Part shown: piece by piece, positions 55,247 to 64,000 of the stretch | How the letters are laid out: each line of letters opens with the position of its first letter | Numbering within the stretch: the first letter of the stretch is position 1 | From: Notospermus geniculatus | Taxonomy: Eukaryota; Nemertea; Pilidiophora; Heteronemertea; Lineidae | Assembly: GCA_002633025.1 (NCBI GenBank) | Contig: NMRB01001211.1 | Span: forward strand, 117,362 to 181,361 | DNA: 64,000 nucleotides | Reading direction: 5' to 3' | Translations under genes and position numbers: made by a program | The notes under the pieces: generated by a model | What the model saw: the letters and a program-made list of their open reading frames with translations, nothing else | Told to the model about the DNA's origin: nothing | The model's database searches: none

Positions 55247-55301
55247 AGGATATGCCTTCTCGGTGACCAGATCATGAAGTCTTGTTTCATTCTTCTTGAC
55301 A
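55247..55301 (-). CDS. MRPL45: MRPL45, small internal exon
   Basis: Acceptor ATTCCAG (exon starts 55301), donor GTAAGT (after 55247), 55 nt. It completes a split Asp codon from the exon at 57337 and encodes VKKNETRLHDLVTEKAYP, the RLH-x-LVTE motif of mL45. The donor is phase 0, as is the last exon, but about 45 residues known between these parts in mL45 are missing, so one more exon should lie at 51.4-55.2 kb. I did not find it. Confidence 0.9.
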
Positions 55302-55661
55302 CTGGAATAGAAAAGATTTTTTATCAGCACAATATTAGGATTCACAACCCCAGTCAAATCTCATGATAGGCAGACTGTGCAAAGCTACACTAGAGGCTTG
55401 TCAGCCTGGGAGCTTCGCTGGGGTGAGTGAATTACAGTGCGAGTACCGTAGTTGGCATAAACAATATTGCAGGTTGTAGTATGATGCTTCCACCTAGTGG
55501 TAGAGACTGCAAGTAGTAGAGATCTCATGGTTGAGGAGCCGATGAGGTACATTAGAAAACGCTTAAGTCAGAGACAAGTTGGAAAATGGCCAATCTCGGA
55601 CAACTTCAAGAAGTCGCATTATCTTTGCGACGTTTATTCCAATAAAAAATAATTGCATACC

Positions 55662-56896
55662 GTATTTATTGGCGTACAAAACGCACTGGGATATAAGCCG
55701 CACCCCCTGGACGCCATTACCAAATCCATAAATAAAGCGCACTGGTGAATAAGGCGCATCCACACCATGCACATTGACCTATACATGCACGTTAGGCTCC
55801 AGTTCCATAGAGCTCACGTTGACACTTTTCACGCGCCACGCTTCACGTTTTCCTTTCGTTCCTCGATTCAGCGCACAACGAGACACACATTACCTGTCCT
55901 GTGACATGCTTTCTCCGAGGAACGAAAGGAAAACGTGAAGCGTGGCGCGTGAAAAGTGTCAACGTGAACTCTATGGAAATGGAGCCTTATACTACTGTAC
56001 ATGAATCAAACCAACACGCGGTAGTGTCAATTTGAGCATGCCTGAGCACACCATTACACTTCCTATACAGTTGTCCTGTGCTTATATACAGTCTCGTTCA
56101 GCTTTCGTATATTTCTTGGTTCAGTGGGGGTACAGTGTCAAATATTCTAGGATGTTCATCTCTTTACCAGATGAATGAAATAATTTGTTAATGTTACTCC
56201 AAGACAGTTTTGTCTTGGGGCTGAATATACATATTTTTATTATTTGCATATAGGGTGTACTAGAATAAAAAAATGCTATTTTCCCCTACACTTGTTCTTT
56301 ACCCTGATATTGGTATTCCCCAGGGGTATTCCCCTGGCTGTCTGACCCGGATGTTATGACGTCATTTTCACTACAGTTGGGGGCCATCTCAGCTTTCTTC
56401 AACATGAGTTGATAAGATTCATGAATAGCTTGTGAATCATCATGTAAACCATACGATGAGATGCCCCCTCACCTGCCAGCCTCGATTTCAAATCAGAAAT
56501 GGTGGCATGGTCATGATGGTGGCTGACAAAAACGAAAAACTTGAGGGATATAAGTTCATTTTGGGTGGGAATAAGGGACTTTTTTCAACAAATGGACGGA
56601 CTAGGGGGCCTAGTATGATTGTGGATGGCATGCAAGGACTGGATTTACAGTTTAAAGTGAGTGATCAGGTGAACTTTTGACCGTTTTAGCGCCGTGTTGA
56701 CATTCATGTTGTCAGCATCATCCAACTTGATCACCGTTGTGTCAAGGTTTTGGGACCTCAAAAAACTTTTTGGAGGGGTGGTGCTTTTGGCCACCCTGAT
56801 CCTTAAATAAAACGCACCTTCTTATAAGCCGCACCCCCGTTTTTGAGGGCTTCCTGGGGTCAAAAAGTCGCGCTTTGTACGCCGATAAATACGGTA
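55662..56896. mobile_element. Element with ACCGTATTTATTGGCGTACA ends
   Basis: CCGTATTTATTGGCGTACAA with ATAAGCCGCACCCC at left, and the complement (TTGTACGCCGATAAATACGG, with CTTATAAGCCGCACCCC) at right, 1.2 kb apart. A further foldback (55797-55987) is nested near the left end. The frame at 56432-56680 has no known domain. It lies in the intron between the two internal MRPL45 exons. Confidence 0.8.
55797..55987. repeat. Foldback MITE
   Basis: GGCTCCAGTTCCATAGAG / complement at the ends; inner arms ACGTTGACACTTTTCACGCG. Confidence 0.85.
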
Positions 56897-57336
56897 ATTT
56901 GTGGACAACAAGTCGGATTGTTTGGTATCTCGGAAGAAACTGCCAGGTGTCTTCCAATACATTTTTAAAAAATAAATCGTGCAAGTCTGTCATGTGGTGG
57001 CAGTAATTATGATTGCCGGAAAATCTTGTCGATGGCGGGAAACCGTCCTGAAGCAATTGACGAAAAATCTCGTCAATGTCGGGGAACATGTTATAAGGAT
57101 AACATTAATGCTAACGCTATTTCTGATGTACATATTGCAATGTAAAAAATATCATTTAAACGTTAATGTTATCCTTAACACTCGCATATTAAGAATGTAA
57201 CAGCCATATTGTGTCCTTCCATTTAAGTGTTCTGAACCTTACAGTATTAGGTTGATTAAGGACAGAACATACACTTTGTCACCCTGGAGTCAAATATTTG
57301 CCAGAACTCCTTCATATCCTGTTGCTGAATACTTAC

Positions 57337-57488
57337 TCATGTAGTAATTCATGTGCCTCTTTATAAATATCCTGTGCTGTCTGAGCGAATTCTTTCGTAT
57401 CAAAATCTTCATCATATTGCCTGATTTTCCGAAGTTGTAGATAGGATTTTCCTTTCTTTTCAAAACCAGTTAACCGTTGCTTTGCGCC
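57337..57488 (-). CDS. MRPL45: MRPL45, internal exon
   Basis: Acceptor TTTTCTAG, donor GTAAGT, 152 nt, phase 0 to 2. It encodes GAKQRLTGFEKKGK, LRKIRQYDEDFDTKEFA and AQDIYKEAHELLH, matching the helical start of the Tim44-like domain of mL45 (R-I/K-I-R..D.F....F...AQDI..EAH). Confidence 0.92.
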
Positions 57489-58346
57489 CTAGAAAAAAAT
57501 GAATCAATTATTTTAGCTCAAGTCCACGGCAACAAAGATAAATGTGACCCGCTCCAGCAAACGCAGGCACTTGTCACAAAGTGATTATCATTTGTGTTGA
57601 ATAGTGCCCCCAGGTCGATAGATCTGACATTAACTTCCCTATGAACTAAGGTCAATCTATCTGTCACATCACTTTTAATCTATACATGTATTTTAAATCA
57701 TAAGTGCGGAGACATTGCAATTCATTTTACGCAAAATGCCCCCTGGAGGGCTTAATCCAGGTGAAATCGGGCTCATTTTTATCTCTGAGGTGAGTTCACC
57801 CACGACTTCTTTCAGATGAAATTTGGAGTGTCTAGCTATTACGGTTAGAAAACGTCAGGCATAGGTGGACAGATGGACTAATGGACTGACTCCGAGCCAC
57901 TTAATACTTATTTGACTTGCTCTGCTGACCTTTGGTCAGCCTGAGCTAAAAATAGCTCTTAATGAGGAGGGCGCCATACTTAGCACCACACTGCGTCTCT
58001 GTCTGCGCTGTGACCAAAATTTCTTTTGTCTATGTTATTTCAGTTTACTTCTGGCATGAAAATAACCCGTTTGTTTTGGTCACTCGACAGTAAAACTTAC
58101 ATCATCTAGTAGTAGATGAAAATTTCTCTAATTTCATTATTTGCTTTTTTCCTTAAAACGATGAAATGTGATACCGATAAAAGCATATGTTTTGTTTCAT
58201 TATTCCTGTAGAAAATGTACAGGCCATTTTCTCATGACGCAACGTCAACACCTAAAATGACGCCACGTCAATGACATTGCTGAGGTCACTTCGCTCGCAG
58301 CGCCGACCTCTGGGATAAACTCCAATTATCCGAAGATACATCGTAC

Positions 58347-58547
58347 CTCTCTTGTAAGAGTTGAGAGTCTGCCATCACCCTCTGGTGGAACATACGGCTC
58401 AAAAATACCTCCAGATGAGCTGATATTCAATGGCCGTTCCTGGAACTGTCGTGGAGGTAGTCGTCCTTCTTTTTTCATCTCTGATCTTCGTTGTGCTGGA
58501 TCCCAGTTCTGGGCTTTCTTTACCTGATCATAGTCCGGCAGCTTAAT
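58347..58547 (-). CDS. MRPL45: MRPL45, internal exon
   Basis: Acceptor ATTCAAG, donor GTACGA, 201 nt, phase 0-0, 67 codons. It encodes IKLPDYDQVKKAQNWDP, then ERPLNISSSGGIFEPYVPPE and GDGRLSTLTRE. The GGIF-x-PYVPPEGD motif is the most recognisable signature of mL45. Confidence 0.93.
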
Positions 58548-58924
58548 CTTGAATAAACAATGAAAATCGGGATCTCAATGAACAAGTGTGTTAGTGAAAA
58601 TACTGCCAGCAGACTAAAGGTGCCTATCCAAAGCAGAGTAAAAGTCGAGATTTTTCTTGCACGGTTCTCTCTCGAGAAAAATCCTGGACCATTCCGAGTG
58701 AGAGTGGAACATGTCGACAGTCACTCTCTGCGACGTGTTCATCAGACTTCACGAGTTTCGCTTCAGAGCTGAGCACTGTCTGCTGGCATTTCCACTTGAG
58801 AGTATTTACTGGCATACCAGCTGTCTGATAACTCATGCATTACATTACAATTCTCAAGTTGCTCACCAGAATAGAACATGTACTATTCACTGCGAGCACT
58901 CCCACATAGTTAAACAACTCTCAT

Positions 58925-59283
58925 GCCGTGTTCACACTGGGGTTTTATATCGAATCGAATTCGCAATAAAGGCCTATTCCGATATAACGCGTCACACTCA
59001 ATTCGAAATAGATCACTTCCATTTTTACCAAACCGGTATTTGAATCGGTTTCGATTCGCATTAGCCAAATCGAAATAGATGTACTGCACAGTATACATTC
59101 AACATGTTCAATGTATGCCTAACGTCATGACATAGTTTATTTCGGGTTGAGTGTGATGCGTTTTGTTTCGAATCAAAATCGGTTTAGTTGTAGTGTGACC
59201 CGACCCGGCGTAACCAAATCGATTTCCGTATTTCGATTTACAGAAACCGATTTCGATTCGCAATAGGTGGGAACGCAGCATAA
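58925..59283. repeat. Foldback element
   Basis: GCCGTGTTCACACTGG with ATCGAATCGAATTCGCAATA at left pairs with TTTCGATTCGCAATAGGTGG near the right end; several inner TCGAAAT/ATTTCGA copies. It is in the intron before the GGIF exon. Confidence 0.7.
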
Positions 59284-59770
59284 GTGACATAATCTGTTTC
59301 AGGTGCATCCACCTGACATAAAATTGCGAGAAACTTTCAACACTTCTCTGTTACTCTCTGACAGTTACCCGCCGAGTGCCTTCCATGTGGTAGTTACTCT
59401 CGGGGAGTCAACTTCTCCGAGAAAACTCTCCCGTGGATAGGCGCCTCTGAGTGAGTCAACCAGATGGGAGGCGGTGAAATTTTTTTCCACAGCTGTATGT
59501 ACATGGATATGTACAAAGTTTCAGGTCAATAGCCCCAGCAGTTAGGAAATGTGCCCTGCTTACGAATGACGATGACAGATGAATGAAGATGACAGATGCA
59601 TTTCTGTGATATTCACTTCACGTACATGTACGCTGGCGGGATTCTAACGGCTACTCAAGAAGTCCTACTGGGTTGCATTTCAAATGCAACCCATAGCCAT
59701 AGGATTTCTCCATGGACTGATGCTCTATGCGAATTTACACAAACGCACCATTCATTCCACATACACATAC

Positions 59771-59872
59771 CTTCATAACTTTTTCTTTTCTAAGCTTTCT
59801 CCATTTGATATCGTAGTGTTTATCTTTAACTTGTTGATAGAAGCCGGAGGGAAGCAGTGAATGACGGAAATT
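59771..59872 (-). CDS. MRPL45: MRPL45, upstream exon
   Basis: Acceptor TTTCCAG, donor GTATGT, 102 nt, phase 0-0, 34 codons: NFRHSLLPSGFYQQVKDKHY and KWRKLRKEKVMK. The basic KWRKLR-x-EKV segment fits the region just after the mitochondrial presequence, and its phase fits the next exon. The first exon with the start codon was not identified; it should lie above 59.9 kb. Confidence 0.75.
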
Positions 59873-60185
59873 CTGGAAATAAATAATGAAATGTCCATGG
59901 ACGTTGTGCTCACAATACAATAAATTGGAAAGAAAGTCATCTCCGAATATTTCGCAAATTTTCGATCCCAATCCAATCAGGGTCTTCCTCAGGCTCTACC
60001 TTATGTAGAAGACATCCCAGAAGTGAATGAGCTAGAATCTAATGATGGAAGAGAGTTATCGTATGGAAGAAGCCCTGGACAAACAGGGAGCTATAGAGTC
60101 TAGGTTGAATAAGATGTGAAAGGGGACAAAGCCCCCCTTGTTTGGTGCTAGAGCTTGTTACTAAAAGAAGACCATGAAGACCTGT

Positions 60186-60559
60186 AATGAGGAACCCGCC
60201 CTACGGTTTATCCCAACAGGTCGGCGCTGCGAGCGATTGTACCGAAACGACGTCATTGACGTTGTTTTAGGTGCTGACGTTGCGTCATGAAAAAATTTCC
60301 TGTACATTTTTCTACAGGAAGAATGACACAAATGACGTTGTCCTTATCGCTATCGGATCTCTTAATTTTAAGAAAAAAAGGAATGAGTTTAAAAGAAAAT
60401 TTCATCTGCTACACGATGATGTAAGTTTTACTGCCATGCGACCAACACAAATGGTTTATTTTCACGCCAGAAATAAATGGAAATAACGTTAGAAAAAAGA
60501 GATTTCGGTCACATCGCTCGCAGCGCCACGTTGTGACGTTAGTGTGCGGGTTCCTCATT
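60186..60559. repeat. MITE with AATGAGGAACCCGC ends
   Basis: TAATGAGGAACCCGCC at left, GCGGGTTCCTCATTA at right. Inner sequence (GACGTCATTGACGTTGTTTT, CTGTACATTTTTCTACAGG) is an inverted relative of 58200-58310. From 60560 to 62010 I see no gene apart from possible upstream MRPL45 sequence. Confidence 0.75.
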
Positions 60560-62019
60560 AGCGAAAGAATGTACGGTAATTACCGGTAGTAGTAGAAGTG
60601 TTAGTGTGATTAGGTTGAAAGACATGAGTTTAGTTACAGCTTGTGTAATTAAAACAAGCAGTGAAAAATAAAAGGCAATGGAGTTAGTTGCATGCAGCAA
60701 AGTAGGCCTACCATGCCTAACCACATGACCCACCCACTGAGAGTGGGCCACTCCGACTCTCCGAGCGACCGAGTCCAAAGCCAAGGGCAAAGATTAAAGA
60801 ATGGCCATTCTTTGGCTTTTGGATGGAGTGGGTACCGGTAGGCCTATAGTGCGTCACCATAAATTATCGCTGGATCCGTCATCTCCACGAAATGTGCATT
60901 GTACATGAAGAATTTTCGTTTTTTGTCCTATTGATGCCAAAAGTTATGTGTCAAAACATTTCAGCAATTTATTTCACGAAGAAATGTAGGCCGTTTAGGC
61001 CATCGCAGGTGAGAAAGTGCAGTTTGAATGGGGAAACCCGGGATTATCGATCGTCGGCCGTGACGGCCAAATTGAGGTCAACATGGCGGATGTATCCTTG
61101 GCGACGGAAAATATGTCAGAATTCGGCAATGTCGCACGACAAACACAAGCCCCAAAAATATTTTCCTTTCGTGATAGGAAAGGGTTTTAGGTGGTTATAT
61201 TGCTCACACATTTATTTTTATAAAATCATCTTCCAAATATCCACTGACAGCGTCAGCTCATGGCGGCCCGAGTCAAAAGTGTAAACATTGAAATCGCGTT
61301 CGCATTTTTCGGCGGCTGCGTCTACGCATTTATCCTGATTACTTGAGTATTATTTTGTGGTATTTCGATGAAATATTTATTCAGGATTATAGACATGTAT
61401 GGAATATTGTCAGTCAAATGACAAAGGAAGAGGAAATCACTTGAGTTCACAACAAGGCCCTCTGAAATTTCGGCCAAACATGTAAACTTCGGCGATAATT
61501 TTACGTCACGGACTATAGGCCTAGGCCTACTTTGCAACTCCATTGCCTTTTATTTTTCACTGCTTATGTTTTACTTTTAAAAATGCCGGACGGATGGAAC
61601 TTAGCCTTTGAGGGTGGAACAGTTTTTTCCAAAATGTCAACAAAACCACGTGAGGAGTTCTATAAATATCACACCAACATAAGATTTGTGACGTCATCAC
61701 TATCCGTGTGTTCCATCACCACCGTGCATGCATTTCGCCCGTCGGTACTTCTTGATTTCGAAAATCGCGGCCACTATAGGCCTAGACCTACTAACTGTAG
61801 CCTACTTGGGCCGAAAGGTGGACAACACTCACATTCATTTGGACATAGTGCAGCGGTAAATAGTTACCGGTACAAACACGAAAATGGCAGATTGAGATTC
61901 TCCGCACAGCATGGGCAGCCATCATCATAGTAGGCAGTTTATGAGATGTACCATCGTGGACTGGTTCTAATCTTTGCCACTCCACGCCCATGGCGCTTAC
62001 TCCACAAAAAAACATTCAT

Positions 62020-62946
62020 TAGTTTGGTTTCCGAACCCACCGCTAGGGCTATGAGGGTTCGGTATCATTGTGTCCACACAGGTTGCGCAAGACTGCTGTT
62101 GCATTTGTGTTGAGACTGCTTTGCACAGACCTGTGTCCGCGCGCGGCGCCAATTTCCTCCGCACGGTGACGCCAGGCTTACACCTTTGCCACCAAGCACC
62201 CTCATCACCCTGCGCTTTAGCGCAGGTCATATTTATAACGTTTAAAATCACTTTAATTTTCGTCAGATTAACTTGATAACTTAAAACATGTCTATTTAGA
62301 AAAGAATTTTGATCAGAACCAATATATTTTGCAATTTATCGCGTTCTAAATGGCGCACTATTTTTCCGTGCAAGGGCACTACATGGCGGCGTAAACCGGC
62401 CAGCAACCAATCAGAATGTTCCGATTTTGAGTGACATGTGGTTGGTAAACAATAGCACGTGGGTTTGTTCTGTCAAATTCAAAATGGATGTCATGGATGT
62501 ACGTAGGATGTACGTGAAGGAAGCCGTTCACACACTGTGNNNNNNNNNNNNNNNNNNNNNNNNNNNNNNNNNNNNNNNNNNNNNNNNNNNNNNNNNNNNN
62601 NNNNNNNNNNNNNNNNNNNNNNNNNNNNNNNNNNNNNNNNNNNNNNNNNNNNNNNNNNNNNNNNNNNNNNNNNNNNNNNNNNNNNNNNNNNNNNNNNNNN
62701 NNNNNNNNNNNNNNNNNNNNNNNNNNNNNNNNNNNNNNNNNNNNNNNNNNNNNNNNNNNNNNNNNNNNNNNNNNNNNNNNNNNNNNNNNNNNNNNNNNNN
62801 NNNNNNNNNNNNNNNNNNNNNNNNNNNNNNNNNNNNNNNNNNNNNNNNNNNNNNNNNNNNNNNNNNNNNNNNNNNNNNNNNNNNNNNNNNNNNNNNNNNN
62901 NTAGTTTGGTTCCCGAACCCACCGCTAGGGCTATGAGGGTTCGGTA
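62020..62946. repeat. 45-bp repeat on both sides of an assembly gap
   Basis: TAGTTTGGTTTCCGAACCCA to GAGGGTTCGGTAT occurs at 62020-62065 and again at 62902-62946, immediately after 362 N (62540-62901). Confidence 0.8.
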
Positions 62947-63519
62947 TTGGCTTCCGAGCATTTCCTTTTATGGCGTTACTATTTTTAGAATCACAATGAA
63001 AACATAGGCACGTGGTTGGGAAATGTCAAAGCGAATTCAACATGTTGAAGGGGAAAGCCTAATGTTTTCGGCCACTACGAACGCAACCATCGAATTTATT
63101 TGATTCAGAGGCTGGTAAAAACGACAAACTTGCCGAATTGTTGGGGTAATTCGGCGGTGACCTGTGCATGCATGCATGGACCCGTGGTTTAGGCATCGCG
63201 TAGGCTACATGTGCAGAAAAAGCGTGATGCTGCTCTCGAAAAGGCATCCAAGGCAAATTGTGTTGCTTCTGCAGCAAGACGAGTTCACTTAAACGGTGTG
63301 CCAGGTCACCAACAACCATGCAAACCCCTAGGAAAATTCAGTTGTGAGAGTCTATCCGGCGCGTTGACGTCGCATGTATTCCACCATTTTGTCTACTGAT
63401 CACGGCATGGGTTGGAGAGTGTCTCCCTTGCGGTTGGAGAGTGTCTCGTGACGTCAGGCAACTAAGAATCCGGAGTCCAGCGTTCCAAATAAGGAATGTG
63501 CCACAGCCAATACCAACCC

Positions 63520-63750
63520 TGATAGCAAGGACACGTGGAAATTACGTGAAAAAAACGTGAATGCATGACGTGGAAATCACGTCTAAAAAGACGTAATTCC
63601 AACGTTGTTTTGCTCATGGGAATCACGTGGTTAGCACGTCGTTTCTTCACGTGAATATAACATGAATAAGACGTCTTTCCAACGTGACACATTTCTGCAG
63701 TTCAATCATATGACGTCGTTTCCACGTGATTTCCACCAGTTTATGAACCA
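63520..63750. repeat. Degenerate repeat of ACGTGGAAATCACGT words
   Basis: CACGTGG, GGAAATCACGT, AAGACGTAATTCCAACGT and complements recur at least ten times in 230 bp. From 63740 to 63830 CAGTTT/CCAGTTTC-type phrases (TTTCAACCAG) repeat instead. Low-complexity satellite-like DNA. Confidence 0.7.
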
Positions 63751-64000
63751 GTTTCCACTGTATTTTCAACCAGTCATAGTGATGGATTTCGGGTTTCAAC
63801 CAGCTTTCAACCAGTGGCTTCTTTTTTCACATTTTAACCTTTAAGGATACTTCCAACTGCCTACCCGCAGGTGGCAGGAGAAGTATTCCTGATGATCAAA
63901 AAACCCTGATCAGGGGACTCTGTTAGGCCGAGTCGGCCGCAACAGTGAAGTTGCTATAACATAATGAGAGATGATGACGAGGGTTGTATTCAAATTTCTT

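Noticed and set aside
56432-56680. 82-codon frame with a Gly-rich segment
   Set aside because: It lies inside the ACCGTATTTATTGGCG element, has no known domain and no splice context.
63520-63830. CRISPR-like array
   Set aside because: Repeats are degenerate, overlapping and without spacers, in an animal genome.

Overview
The window looks like draft nuclear DNA from a marine invertebrate deuterostome (echinoderm, hemichordate or lancelet type; the exact group is not decidable here). Reasons: spliced animal genes with short exons and long introns, frequent TAGGCCTA and ACATGTA words, abundant foldback MITEs and tRNA-derived SINEs, and runs of N at 31671-31758, 45747-46088, 52182 and 62540-62901. 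Almost every long open reading frame is a repeat shadow. The real coding sequence is in exons too short to show up as long ORFs.

Three gene systems are visible. (1) On the + strand, 1.3-19.5 kb, runs a chain of symmetric phase-1 micro-exons: eleven of 45 nt and two of 51 nt. Each encodes one 15- or 17-residue unit with a fixed C-x5-W and a second Cys. The chain ends in a fibronectin type II (FN2) exon with stop codon and poly(A) signal. The middle of the array (about 9.9-14.4 kb) has grown by recent tandem duplication. The 3' end of this gene (two 51-nt exons, FN2, poly(A) signal) is duplicated again at 28.2-30.8 kb inside a segmental duplication (about 15.7-20.2 versus 27.2-31.4 kb).

(2) On the + strand, 26-49 kb, lies a family of type II membrane proteins. 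Exon 1 encodes a signal anchor, exon 2 a juxtamembrane segment with a dibasic RNKR site, and exons 3-5 a cysteine-rich domain like the C-terminal domain of sponge short-chain (spongin-type) collagens. Exons 3, 4 and 5 (38.3, 40.6, 42.2 kb) are intact. Exon phases allow exon 2 to join exon 3 with no Gly-X-Y exon between. Exon 1 or 2 copies are at 26.1, 26.4, 35.2, 44.2 and 47.7 kb, and a second exon 3 is at 48.7 kb. Broken copies of exon 5 lie at 20.0 and 31.2 kb.

(3) On the - strand, 59.9 to 51.05 kb, are five exons of MRPL45 (mitochondrial ribosomal protein mL45). The first exon(s) and one internal exon were not found. Its stop codon sits inside the terminal repeat of a MITE.

The rest is a dense, nested layer of mobile DNA: an intron-containing Tc1/mariner transposase broken by a second element carrying a MADF-domain reading frame (3.2-6.1 kb), a 3.1 kb element with perfect 21-bp terminal repeats and a 9-bp target duplication inside a collagen-like exon (20.2-23.3 kb), TTAA-flanked elements, long foldbacks, a CR1/L2-like reverse transcriptase scrap, and families carrying nuclear-receptor half-sites. 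Because several blocks are duplicated, some insertions can be delimited to the base by comparison with the empty copy.
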